Assembly (NCBI GenBank): GCA_036785325.1
Contig: JAXIVH010000029.1
Coordinates: 4,340,215 to 4,404,214 of the forward strand
Reading direction: 5' to 3'
Length of the DNA stretch: 64,000 nucleotides
Source: Urophycis tenuis
Taxonomy: Eukaryota; Chordata; Actinopteri; Gadiformes; Phycidae
In this document: in pieces, positions 23,301-34,137 of the stretch
Layout of the letters: each line of letters begins with the position of its first letter
Numbering within the stretch: the stretch's first letter is position 1
Program-made: the position numbers and the translations under genes
The notes under the pieces: generated by a model
What the model saw: the letters and a program-made list of their open reading frames with translations, nothing else
What the model was told of the DNA's origin: nothing
Database searches by the model: none

Positions 23301-23998
23301 AGGGTTGCGGACACCAATAGACTTAATAGACTCATCAAGAGGGCTGGTGATGTAGTGGGTGAGGAATTGGACACTCTAACTACCGTGGCAGATAGGAGGA
23401 TGCTGTCCAGGCTACGGACTATCATGGACAATGCCTCTCACCCTCTCTTTTCCACCCTGGCTCAGCGGAGGAGTTCCTTCAGCAGAAGACTCCTCTCACC
23501 GAGATGCACCACAGAGCGACATAGGAAATCATTCCTGCCTGTGGTCATCAAACTATACAATCTGTCACTTTCATCATAGTTTCTGCTGCACAACAGGTTA
23601 TTCATTCATATTGCATAACTGGTCATTTCTTTTAATTTCACTGCATAACTGGTCATCTCTTTGCACAACAGGTCTTTTCCAACATAGAATCTGTCATGCT
23701 ACATCCTTGCGTATGCTATCACCTCTCAGTGTATGCCTGGTTGTATGTACATTTATGTATATTTCTTTATGTTTGTATATTTTGTATATTGCTTACATAG
23801 GTTTATATTTTACATAGGTTTATTTTACATAGGTTTTTATTTTTATTTTTTATTTTATTTTATATATTTATATTCTAACACTTTACTTTACGTAGAGTGT
23901 CTGTCTCTTCTTCCTTTTGCACTGGAGTATTGTATTGTAACGAATGCAATTTCCCTCAGGGATTATTAAAGTACGTCTGTCTGTCTGTCTGTCTGTCA
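20328..23998 (+). mobile_element. Nearly full-length CR1/L2/Rex1-type LINE
   Basis: It comprises a pyrimidine-rich leader, one long reading frame encoding endonuclease plus reverse transcriptase, a 3' UTR of about 400 bp and a tail of (GTCT)n repeats (about 23975-23998). The tail follows CAATTTCCCTCAGGGATTAT. A microsatellite-like 3' end instead of poly(A) is typical of the CR1/L2 group of the jockey superfamily. A second copy of its 3' UTR is at 59567-59908 on the minus strand. The 5' boundary is approximate. A degraded SINE-like sequence follows at 23999-24185. Confidence 0.85.
20550..23579 (+). pseudogene. LINE endonuclease-reverse transcriptase ORF with one in-frame TAG
   Basis: The frame opens at the ATG at 20550 (MPPTPGHAAF). 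The apurinic endonuclease domain shows MGNVQSLNNKMDEL, CFTETWLH, SGDFNHV and LGRSDHN. A proline-rich linker of about 85 residues (near 21940-22200) precedes RT. RT has SGKAAGPDG, KDYRPVALTS, FFDFSSAFNTL and the catalytic FSDDSAIVG (22884-22895). One TAG at 22521-22523, in QFA*QPSLGVEDC, interrupts the frame, and the same frame then runs on to TAG at 23577. No other disabling change is seen over about 1,009 codons, so the copy is young. It lacks the separate gag-like ORF1 of some relatives, which may never have been present. Confidence 0.87.
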
Positions 23999-24190
23999 CA
24001 CAGGACACAGCAGGTGGCATACGCTTCCGCTTGGTCTAAAGGAAGTGTATCAGCACCCTAACTGTAGGGTTGGCGGTTCGATCCCCTTGATTCCCCTTCT
24101 CCTCCAACGGTCCACACGTCGAACCCCACAAATGTACTGATTGTAAGTTGCTTTGAGCAAAAAGCATCCGCTAAATGCCCCTTTATTTTA
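23999..24190 (+). mobile_element. Degraded SINE with TGCTAAATGCC tail
   Basis: GGTTGGCGGTTCGATCCCCT is a B-box-like sequence, followed by CACAAATGTACTGATTGTAAG and GCATCCGCTAAATGCCCC. This is the middle and tail of the fish tRNA-derived SINE, directly after the LINE. Confidence 0.6.
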
Positions 24191-24904
24191 ACTGCTGTAG
24201 TATAATAAAGCAATGTTTAATGACAGGGTGTGATGGTTGCAGTTGGTTGGTTGGTTAGTTTAAAAATACAGAGGTCCAAAAACTGAGCTTCCTAAATGTC
24301 CCTACAAAAAGTTCAGATTTCCCTGATCAACATAGGTGACTGTTTTAGATGGTTGGAGAACAAAACTTGATAACGAAGGCACATCTCTTTTACTGACATC
24401 CACTCTTTCCCCTCTCATCTTATCACCTCTCTCACAGCCTGGTCTCCTCCAGTGTTCTCTGAGTCTTCTCCCTTTGTGTCTCCTTCACTCTTTCTCTCAG
24501 CCTCCTTCTCTGGCCAATGCCTTTCTCTTTAACTCCTCACTTCTCTACCACTCATACGACTCAGGTCTCTCCTGGACGTTTTAGAAAACATTCAGTACAA
24601 TGATCTACATTTACACACATTATATTATTTGATCTTTGTGTTTTGTCATTTTGAATTTTAATTATACAAATGTATGTCAAACAGTGCATAAACATGAGTA
24701 AAATGTGTGTTGTACAATAATATATTTATACAATTATACTGTATTATAACTTGGTAGACAGGTATGTATTATTACACACTCACTATAGGTTCCACTATAA
24801 TTACCAGAGAACATAGATAAGTTTGTGGAAATAACTTTCATACATTGAAAGTAATACATTGTCATTCAAACATATGTTTGAATGGCATCATATTAGGGAG
24901 GTAA

Positions 24905-24942
24905 TGAAGAAGAAGAAGAAGAAGAAGAAGAAGAAGAAGAAG
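24905..24942. repeat. (GAA)n microsatellite
   Basis: About 13 GAA units followed by GGGAAGAATTACTCTTTT, which resembles the tail of the SINE at 34138, so it may be a SINE tail remnant. Confidence 0.9.
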
Positions 24943-25412
24943 GGAAGAATTACTCTTTTGCTAATCCTATCCTGGGAACAGTGGGCAGTACCTGCTCTTC
25001 CTCTCATCTTCATCACCTTCTCTCTTTGTTTTTCTCTCAATTATTTACATGCAAATGTCACCAACTGCAGCGAAGATAATGTCGCAATGATGAAAGAATA
25101 ATGAATGAAAGAAAAATATATAGGGGTACCCCGTTTTAGCATTCATTTCAATCCTTTATACAATCTGAAGTGATATAAATGCATTTGAACTTTGGTTGAA
25201 AGTTTATCTGTCTACCCTCAGTCTATGGATGAATTAACGTTAATTCTTTGGATGGATGAATTATCTTTAATTCACTTCCACTCAAGTGAAACCAACTAGC
25301 TGGCATTGTGATTGACGGCCACTGTTTAAAATACCACGACCGCACAGGGGCTATTAGTCAGAGGATCAATTACAAGCCGTGGTAATATTCTCATTCTCAT
25401 ATTGTAATATTC

Positions 25413-26377
25413 AAGATCCTACCCACACATAAGATCCTCCACCTACCCACACAAGATCCTCCACCTACCCACACAAGATCCTCCACCTACCCACACACAA
25501 GATCCTCCACCTACCCACACAAGATCCTCCACCTAACCACACACAAGATCCTCCACCTTCCCACACACATGATCCTCCACCTTCCAACACAAGATCCTCC
25601 ACCTACCCACACAAGATCCTCCACCTACCCATACAAGATCCTCCACCTACCCACACAAGATCCTCCACCTACCCACACACAAGATCCTCCACCTACCCAC
25701 ACACAAGATCCTCCACCTTCCCACACACAAGATCCTCCACCTTCCCATACACAAGATCCTCCACCTTCCAACACACAAGATCCTCCAGCTAACCACATAC
25801 ATGATCCTCCACCTTCCAACACAAGATCCTCCAGCTAACCACATACATGATCCTCCACCTACCCACACAAGATCCTCCACCTACCCACACAAGATCCTCC
25901 AGCTAACCACATACATGATCCTCCACCTTCCAACACAAGATCCTCCACCTACCCACACACAAGATCCTCCACCTACCCACACAAGATCCTCCACCTACCC
26001 ACACAAGATCCTCCACCTACCCACACACAAGATCCTCCACCTACCCACACAAGATCCTCCACCTTCCCACACACAAGATCCTCCACCTTCCAACAGACAA
26101 GATCCTCCAGCTAACCACATACATGATCCTCCACCTTCCAACACAAGATCCTCCACCTTCCAACACACAAGATCCTCCAGCTAACCACATACATGATCCT
26201 CCACCTTCCAACACAAGATCCTCCACCTTCCAACACACAAGATCCTCCAGCTAACCACATACATGATCCTCCACCTTCCAACACAAGATCCTCCACCTAC
26301 CCACACACAAGATCCTCCACCTACCCACACACAAGATCCTCCACCTTCCAACACAAGATCCTCCACCTTCCCACAAA
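25413..26377. repeat. 20-24 bp minisatellite, about 43 units
   Basis: The unit is AAGATCCTCCACCTACCCAC AC with length variants (extra AC). Three main unit types differ in the middle: ACCTACCCAC, ACCTTCCAAC or CCCAC, and AGCTAACCACATACATG. Towards the right these are arranged in a repeated block of about 70 bp (26109-26280). All six frames are partly open and give PPPTHTQDP-like or GRWRILC-like strings, which are artefacts. Confidence 0.96.
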
Positions 26378-26399
26378 CAAGCAATGATGCTGGTGCAGG

Positions 26400-27300
26400 A
26401 AATAATATGTAACATGTCCAGGGGGTTGAGGGGTGAGATTGAGACGTTGGGTGAGCAGGGGGGAGGGGTGCAACGTTCACATGGGTGTGGAGTTCAGGAG
26501 GGTGACAGCCTGAGGGAAAAAGCTTCTCCATAACCTGCTGGTCCGGGTGCCCAGAGACCTGTAGCGCCCTCCTCCAGATGGGAGGAGGGTAAACAGTCTA
26601 TGGTTGGGGTGAGAGTTGTTCTTTGGGCTTCCGCTTCCAGCCTCGATGGAGGGGAGTGGGGAACCGGTGATGCGTTGGGCGATTTTCACCACCCTCTGCA
26701 GTGCTTTCTGGTCCGAGGCGGAGCAGTTACCATACCACACCGTGACACAGTTGGTTAATATGCTCTCGATTGTACAGCGGTAAAAGTTCACCAGGATCCA
26801 AGGAGACAGTTGGGCCTTTTTTTTGTCTCCTCAGGAAAAAGAGGCACTGGTGAGCCTTCTTGATAACGGCAGTGGTGCCGTTATCACGCTCCACCTCCAT
26901 CCCGTTGATGTGGAGGGGGGTGTGTGTGCCACCTGTAGTCCACGATAATCTCGTTGGTCTTCGTGGCGTTGAGGGACAGGTTGTTGTCGGCGCACCACGC
27001 AGCTAGGCACTGGACCTCCTCCCTGTATGCTGACTCATCATTGTTGCTGATGAGGCCTATCACTGTTGTGTCGTCTGCAAACTTAACGATGGTGTTTGAA
27101 CCATGTTTCGGTTTGCAGTCGTGGGTGAAGAGGGAGTACAGGAGAGGGCTCAGCAGACAGACTGCGGCACGCCAGTGTCTAGGGTGAGGATGGAGGAGGT
27201 GTGACCGTAATCCTAACAGTCTGTGGTCTGTTGGTCAGGAAGTCTGATACCCAGACATATTCCGGACAGGAGGGGTCGATGTCTAGATCAGAGTTTGGTG
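26400..27300 (-). pseudogene. Rex1-like LINE reverse transcriptase fragment, 5'-truncated
   Basis: Read on the minus strand, frames show TLDTGVPQ (RT block), KFADDTTVIGLI (catalytic FADD, 27058-27090), NLSLNATKTNE and WCADN, then FYRCTIESILTNCVTVW, QRVVKIAQRITG and LFTLLPSGGGRYRS. These are the RT and C-terminal parts of Rex1/CR1-type elements. Several frame changes occur between 26790 and 27200. The left end abuts the minisatellite. Confidence 0.8.
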
Positions 27301-27384
27301 ATCAGTTAGGCAATTACTTCTCAACTAATATTATATATATACACCTCAGAAAAAATATTTCGGTCCAGTATATTTTCAATGGTA

Positions 27385-27660
27385 GATAGATAGATAGATA
27401 GATAAAAACATTACTTTTACCTTTACTGGGGGAAATTTAGGGTCCAAGTAGCTAAAAGACATAGACATCACGCATAACATAGAAACATACGAAGATACAC
27501 ATACAACATAAGCAGGATAAATAAGGATGAAGTGAATTTAGTCCACGCTGGGGGAGGGAGGGAGGGGCTGTGCATAAGGGCTAACATGGCAGTAAATAAA
27601 TTTTATAAAATAATATTATGAATTGTGAGGTAAAAACAGTGGTGGAGAGGGTGGAGACTA
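27385..27660 (-). repeat. LINE/SINE 3' UTR fragment with (GATA)n tail
   Basis: GATAGATAGATAGATA at 27386-27405 followed by CTTTACTGGGGGAAATTTAG resembles the reversed 3' end of a fish non-LTR element. No coding sequence remains. Confidence 0.5.
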
Positions 27661-27706
27661 TGTTGAGAAGTCTATCTCTTTTCCTTTTATGACAGATTGT
27701 ACATGT

Positions 27707-28006
27707 TCTCCATGTGCCATGTTCTCCATGGTAGGGCCGTTTTCTCCACGATCTGGCCATGTTCTCCACGGAAGGGCCGTGTTCTCCATGGTAAGGCCAT
27801 GTTCTCCATTGTATGGCCATGTTCTCCATGGTAGGGCCGCATTCTCCATGGTAGGGCCATGTTCTCCATGGTCGGGCCATGTTCTCCATGGTAGGTTCAT
27901 GTTCTTGACGGCAGGTCCATGTTCTCCATTGTAGGGCCGTGTTCTCCACGGCAGGTCCATGTTCTCCATGGTAGGTCCATGTTTTCAATGGTAGGGTTCT
28001 ATGTTC
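27707..28006. repeat. 20-bp minisatellite, about 15 units
   Basis: The unit TTCTCCATGGTAGGGCCATG is repeated with point changes over 300 bp. Because 20 is not a multiple of three, each frame cycles through three readings; the open frames on both strands are not genes. Confidence 0.95.
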
Positions 28007-28464
28007 TCAGTGTTGATGAGTTGCTGCGTGAGACATGTGACTTGGCTGAGTCGCTGGGGGGAAATGTTGCGCTGTGTCACGTGATGATAAGCTGAGACGA
28101 ATACAGCTTTTGTTCCAACACACACTCAACCCACCAACCCTCCCTAGACTACATACGGCGCATGGGTGAGGTACTCATGGGTGAGGTACGTTGAACACCA
28201 GGTAGCATTTCCCCATTGCCAACATAGACTCACATGATGACGAATAACCCAGTGAAGTCATTTGACTTTTGAAAATGCAAGGAGAAACAAGAAATCTTCA
28301 GTCTTGGAATGTTTTAATACAAATAAGGATTGCTGATTTAAAGAAAAGGTGTTCATTTGAATACTGATTCTGTTGTCTTTCAAAACCCCTGGGCATTTGC
28401 TGCATTCACATCTTATGCTCCCCGCTCTCCATTGATGCTTGTGTTGCTTTCCAATGGATGAAAC

Positions 28465-28775
28465 AGTTAACCAATAGATGCTAATATGTAATGCAGTTAT
28501 GATGAAGTCATGTAGGAGTGGCTATTATGTGATCTAGTTATGATGACATCATAGAGTAGATGCTTGCATGTAATCACTATACAATGATGTCATCGAGTAG
28601 ATGCTGATGGGTGATCTAGTTACGATGATGTCATAGAGTAGAGGCTAATGTGTAATCTCGTTACAATTATGTCATCTAGGTGCTCGCTTGTATGTAATCT
28701 AGTTACGGTGATGTCATGGAGTAGATGCTAATAAGTGATCTAGGTAGGATAATGTCATCGAGCGGATGCTAATCT
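28465..28775. repeat. 41-bp degenerate tandem repeat, about 7-8 units
   Basis: The unit is close to GAGTAGATGCTAATGTGTAA plus TCTAGTTACGATGATGTCAT. Units differ by substitutions and small indels. Most retain TGATGTCAT or its variant. Confidence 0.88.
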
Positions 28776-29462
28776 CACAGCGATGAAGTCGCCCATGTGT
28801 CCACGGAGCCCCGGGAGGTCCTGTAGAGCGCGTGGGGTATGCTGAGCAGAGGGCAGCGCCCAGCACAGATTCTTGTAGCCACGGAAACCCAGCGGCACAG
28901 CTGTAGTGATTGTGTTGAGTGTTGAGTTTCATTCGAAAAATGTGATCATCAGAGAACAAACAATAACTGTAGTAAGGTTTTAACACAAATAATATTGTTT
29001 TGTTAATAGAAGACATTGGAAATTCCTTTTCATACAAATTCTGTCGTCTTGGGATGACGGGGCATGCACCACATTCTCAGCTTCTGTGGGCCGCATGCTG
29101 CTGCACAATCGGCCCCAGCTTACGATGGGATTGAGGTAATATCCGCATCATCACTGGTAAGCGGCATTTGCAAAGTTTAGTTACTGGGATTATCCTTGCA
29201 CACACACTTCGACTTGCACGTCTTCACCACAGCACACCACCGCCACAATAATTCACCGCCTGGGCATCAGCAGCCCCAGGGAGGAGTAGGGCAGGCCCCC
29301 CATAATCCCTCTTTGCTGCCTGTAGTTTTTTAGATATTGTTGTTGTTGCTGCTGGGGTGTGACTCCCCCAACCTTGTCCAGGTAGCCGAGAGGGAAGGTC
29401 AAAGACGACACAAGTACACACACAAGCCTGTACAGACACACACACGCATGCAGACCCTGACC

Positions 29463-29495
<33 letters not shown>

Positions 29496-29622
29496 GGACT
29501 CCTGCCATAGCCAACAAGTTCAGGAGGGGGATGGATGTCTCTTCCTGGTGGCGCGTTCTGTGTGTGTCTGTGTGTACAGGCTTGTGTGTGTCTCCCTGTG
29601 TTTGTGTGTCTGACTGTCTGCA

Positions 29623-29653
<31 letters not shown>

Positions 29654-29990
29654 CTGTAAAGGTTTGTGTGTGTCTGCCTGTGTTTGTGTGTCTGACTGTC
29701 GGCATCTGTCTGTGTGTGTGTGTTTGTGTGTGCATTAATGTGCGTGTATGACTGGCTGAGGTGGAGAGTAATGAAACAATAAACGAGTGAGTCACTGATG
29801 TTTGAAGGGGGCTGGAGTTGGAGAGAGAGAGAGTGAGAGAGAGGCAATGAATAAGAGAGAATGAGCTATGTCATAAATTATACATGGCATTACACCGAAG
29901 GGTAGAACTTGATAACCTGGATATTCAAATCAGCACCGATCACAAAAAAGTTTGGAGATGGACTGGCCTGCTGGAGCTCATCGGAATCAA
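28776..29990. other. No gene; CA/TG tracts
   Basis: Holds CA/TG-rich tracts at 29405-29495 and 29560-29745 and a GA stretch near 29820-29850. An open frame at 28714-29037 (minus) shows no recognised family. No exon is called. Confidence 0.6.
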
Positions 29991-30347
29991 TACAACACAT
30001 TAACCTCTCCCAGCCACAAGCCAACATCGCCAACTTCTCCCCATGCTGTGACCTTGTCGTGGTGGAGAGCCTTGCATGATTCTATGATCCTGTGAGCTAT
30101 GCTGGAGTGAGCCTATGGCTCCTGGCAGGTTCAACCATACCAGATTGGTCCTGGGTGAAGAGTGAGACAAAAGGCAGCACCTGCTCCTCCAGGTTGGGGG
30201 TTGGGCGTGGCGCTAACAACTAAAATTAGTAATCCTATTTACATCAGGCCCATAGTAGACCCCGGCCACCCAAACTCTTTGGGTGGCAGTATGACCACTT
30301 CTAATGAAATCCAAAAGGAAGTCAGGAGCGTGAAAGAGGGTCTACTG

Positions 30348-31247
30348 GGGCCTAAAACCAAGATCCACATTGGAGCATGGAACGTCCGAACCATGCTTGA
30401 GACCACCAAGACAGTACAAGTCCTCAGTGAGATGAAAAGGTACCATCTGGACATCCTGGGGATAAGTGAGTCACTGGACTGACTCTGGTTGTCAAGCTCT
30501 GCATGATGGGTGTGTCATTCTCCATTCTGGCCACGAGAACACCCACACACGGTGTAGCCATCTTAATCTTCAAGGAGAAGGCCAAATCTTTGCTGGATTG
30601 GGAACCAGTAAGTGAAAGGCTGATCCGAGTACACCTCAACTAAAAGTTCTGTAAACTCACCATCTTACAGTGCTATGCATCAACCAACGAGGTTGAGGAG
30701 GAAGTCAAAGAAGACTGGTATGAACAACTGCGAATGGCAGTTTCAAAGGCCCCAACACGACGTCCTTCTCCTAACTGGCGTCATGAATGCCAAAGTGGGA
30801 ACCGACAATTCCAACAATGAGAGGGCAATGGGCAGGCATGGATGTGGCGAAAGAAACAACAATGGTGAACGCCTTGTTGATTTCTGCATCAACAACAACC
30901 TGGTCATCGGCGGTATCATCTTCCCACACAAGAACATCCATAAGCTCACATGGCAGTCACCTGATGGTAGGACCATCAACCAAATAGACCACATCATTAT
31001 TAATGGTGAATGGTGCAGGTCACTGCAAGATGTTAGAGCTTACTGGGGTGATGCCTATGGCGACCACTACCTAATTGCTGCCACCATTCAACTCGAGTTG
31101 AAGAAGTCCCACAAGGCCACCGGCAGAAGAAACTGGACATTGCAAAACTCCAGTATTCAAAGAAAAACAAGGAGTTTGTGTTGGAACTCAGAAACTGCTT
31201 CAGCACGCCAGAGGCTTCCTCTGAAATGGAAGAAGAACCCACCATAA
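30348..31247 (+). pseudogene. LINE endonuclease domain, broken
   Basis: Frames show IGAWNVRTMLETTKTVQV (metal-binding Asn), DILGISES (Glu), LLTGVMNAKVGTDN, NQIDHIIING and GDHYLIAATI. A frame change and stops lie at 30480-30675. In LLTGVMNAKV the catalytic Asp usual for this family is Val (GTC at 30780-30782). The final motif has GDH in place of SDH. Confidence 0.8.
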
Positions 31248-31583
31248 ACAGCAAATAGAATGCTATCAAGACCATATACTCCGAAACAGCACAACAGGTC
31301 CTTGGCTTCAAACTGAAAGGGGCCAAAGAATGGATATCAGCCAACACTTGGCAGAAAGTTGATGAGAGGAAACAGCTGAAGGCAAAGATGCTGAACACCA
31401 AGTCCCAATGACTTCTCGAGAAAGCCAAGATGTCCTATAAAAACAAGGACAGAGAGGTGAAGAGGAGTGCTAGGAGAGACAAAATGGTCTTTGTTGAACA
31501 CCTGGCAAGTAAAGCAGAGAAAGCTGCAGCATATGGAAACCTGGGCACAGCGTACACAATCACAAAGTGACTCTGTGGCAAAT

Positions 31584-31712
31584 AATTATAATTAATTATT
31601 GGGACCTTGTGGTCTTTATTTGTCATTCCCATGTGACATGGGAACGAAATTCGTTCTCTGCATTTGACCCATCCTATTGTACATAGGAGCAAACCAAACC
31701 AAACCAAACTAC
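31584..31712 (+). repeat. Short interspersed repeat nested in the LINE
   Basis: GGGACCTTGTGGTCTTTATT through GGAACGAAATTCGTTCTCTG and TGCATTTGACCCATCCTA resembles a common fish repeat tail. Reverse transcriptase sequence resumes after it. Confidence 0.55.
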
Positions 31713-31719
31713 CCATGTT

Positions 31720-34010
31720 AGGGACAATAATGGCAACATCTGTACATCAGAGAGTGAACAAGCAGCCAGGTGGGTTCAACACTTCCAGGAAGTACTCAAC
31801 CTCCTTGAGCCAGAACAACCAGCCAACATCACAACAACAAAGGATATCCTGGAAATCAACACCAACCCACCTGACTTAAAGCTGCCATCCAAACCCTGAA
31901 GAGTGGCAAAGCATGTGGCATAGACGCTATTCATGCTGAGATGCTCAAGGCCGACATCCCAACATCAACACGAGTGCTGAAGGACCTACTCCAAAACATT
32001 TGGAACAGTGACACCATCCCTGAAGACGGGTCCAAAGGTGTTATTGTCAAAATCCCCAAGAAAGGCCACATTAAGAACTGCGACAACTGGCGTGGGATCA
32101 CCTTTCTGTCTATTCCAAGTGTAACCCTGTTGGTTTGATGTCCTCTCGGCAGGCAAGGTGTTCTGCAGAGTCCTTCTAAACCAGAGACAGCCATTACCAC
32201 CAGAATTAGATGGGAGCAAGCAGGCTTCAGGAAGGAAGGAGGATGTATGGACCAGATCTTTGCCCCGTGTAACATCATAGAGCAGTGCTTGGAATGGAAC
32301 ACACACCCCTCTACATCAACTTCATGGACTTCAGGAAGGCCTTCGACAGTGTCCACCGAAACACCCTCTGGAAGATACTGCACTCCTATGGAATATGTTC
32401 AAAGATCATCTCGATCATAAAAACATTCTATGAACATTTTGAGTGTAATGTCATCATGGGAAATTACCTCACTGAGTGATTTCCTGTGCAGCCCGGAGTG
32501 AGACAGGGATGCATCATCTCCCCTATCCTCTTCCTGGTCGCCATAGACTGGATCACAACCAACACCACAGCAGACAGATCCAGAGGCATCCAGTGGACAC
32601 TGTTCTCCCAGCTGGAAGAGCTTGACTTTGCTAACGATCTTGCTCTCCTATCAACCAACCAGTACAACATCCAGGCTAAAACTGATAGGCTGAACAACTA
32701 TGACAAGTTGGGCTCAGCATCAACACCTCCAAAACAAGTGATGTGTGTCAACTCCATCCCCACAGCACCCATCCTTTGTTACGTCCGGCCTAGGGGAACC
32801 AAACATGACATGCAAGGATGCTCCCCTCTTTTCCCCAACTCCCAATGATGACCAAGGCCACAGAGCTGCAGTCCAACAAAATATAATTTATTCAATCTGG
32901 AGGGAAACATAGTGTTGAGCTCCAGGTTGAGCATGGCCCAAAACAACAAACAAAACAATCTGACCCAAAACTAACCTATCTAACCAAAACAAGGAAAACT
33001 AAATTATAGGTTTCTAACCTGACTCCCTATCAAATAAACAGGAGAAAAAGAGACAACCAAAAAGAGCTATTCACCCCTACAACTACCTGGACTGCAAATA
33101 CTAAACTCTCAGCAGATAATACCAAATCACAAGTTCAACACACAATATCACAAAGTCTGGTGCAGTTGGAAGTAGGGTCAAGAGAAGAGGGTGAATGTCT
33201 CAAGCAGCGGCCATTTATAGCAGCTCCACCAGTCCATCCACCAATCGGCAGCCAGCACCTGGAGAAGAAGAGACCAAGGGTGGTAGCATCACCACCCTCC
33301 TCAGGCAGGGAGGAACAACAGCACAGCACAAATCACAGATCAGACATCAAGACCAAAAGATACAAAATTATGACCCTGGGTCATAACACCTTGTTAACAA
33401 AGAACCACTTGAGTTTGTGGAAGATTTCACCTATCTGGGCAGTCTCATCAGTAAGGACAGCGGGGCATCAAAAGACATCAAAGAAAGGCTGGGAAAGGCT
33501 CAGGGTGCCTTCTCCCAACTCTGTCCCATCTGGAGATCAACACAATACAGCCTTAAAACGAAGATGCTCCTATATAACAGCAATATAAAGTATGTTCTGC
33601 TGTTCGGTTCAGAGAGCTGGCGAGTTGTCACAACAGACATGAGGAGAATGGAAGTGTTCTATAATGGATGCCTCCGACGACTATGCCAAATCTATTGGCC
33701 TATAAGATTTTCAATAATGAACAAAAAAATGGGAAGCCGAAGCGTCAAAGCCGAAGCGTCAAAGCCGAAGCGTCAAAGCCGAAGCGTCACCAAGGAGATT
33801 ACGCACAGATGCCTGAGATGGCTTGAACATGTGTTGAGGATGGAGCAGGACCGCATCACAAAAGTCGCCTTAAGATGGACACCGCCAGGCAAAAGAAAAC
33901 CTGGCGCAGAAGTGTGAGACAAGAGCTGGAACAGATGACCCTGTCATGGGGAGAGGCCTAACATGCTGCCAGGGACCGAATGCAATGGAGAGTGCTCATT
34001 AAAGCCTTAT
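31720..34010 (+). pseudogene. LINE reverse transcriptase domain, broken by a solo LTR
   Basis: Blocks in order: LKSGKACGIDAIHAEML, GVIVKIPKKG, NFMDFRKAFDSVHR (catalytic Asp present), VRQGCIISPILF, LDFANDLALLST (32627-32638) and, after the LTR, FTYLGSLISKDSG and HRCLRWLEHVLRM. The usual FADD catalytic pair reads FAND, so the RT would be dead even without the frameshifts. A 14-bp unit repeated four times (about 33733-33790) lies inside the C-terminal part. Confidence 0.83.
32777..33388 (-). mobile_element. Solo LTR, 612 bp, with 4-bp target duplication
   Basis: The LTR starts TGTTACGTCC and ends GTCATAACA, with TGTTA/TAACA inverted ends, and is flanked on both sides by CCTT (32773-32776 and 33389-33392). 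On the minus strand it has a TATAAATGG promoter box (complement near 33213-33221) and an AATAAA signal (complement near 32887), so it is a minus-strand LTR. No internal region remains, as expected after recombination between two LTRs. Confidence 0.87.
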
Positions 34011-34037
34011 GTCCCATAGGGGACGAAGAGGAGTAGT

Positions 34038-34137
34038 AGGTAAAGGGGCATTTAGCAGACACTTTTGTCCAAAGCGAGGTGGGGGATCAAGGGGATCGAA
34101 CTGCGCTCTGTCCACCAGCTCTACCCACTGAGCTACT
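34038..34137 (-). mobile_element. Reversed tRNA-derived SINE
   Basis: GGGGCATTTAGCAGACACTT starts with the reversed SINE tail and ends with CTACCCACTGAGCTACTG, the reversed A-box. It is short because the middle is deleted. Confidence 0.7.

Larger units (their letters stand above)
29990..34037 (+). mobile_element. RTE-like non-LTR retrotransposon, decayed, with nested insertions
   Basis: It opens with CTGTGACCTTGTCGTGGTGG, a leader common to this fish LINE group. It continues with an AP endonuclease, then reverse transcriptase, and ends near GGGGACGAAGAGGAGTAGTA. It is interrupted by a short interspersed repeat (about 31584-31712) and by a solo LTR (32777-33388). The group whose endonuclease resembles 'craniofacial development protein 2-like' entries is usually placed near RTE; the exact clade is not settled here. 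Confidence 0.8.

Noticed and set aside
25413..26377. Regular short repeats resembling a CRISPR array
   Set aside because: The whole unit repeats without unique spacers, unit length varies by 2 bp steps, and the setting is a vertebrate intron. It is a minisatellite.
28714..29037. Open frame on the minus strand with moderately GC-rich centre
   Set aside because: No recognised family, no convincing splice sites, and part of it runs through the 41-bp repeat array.
29224..29847. A 207-codon minus-strand open frame
   Set aside because: It is mostly His-Thr and Cys-Val strings from CA/TG repeats.
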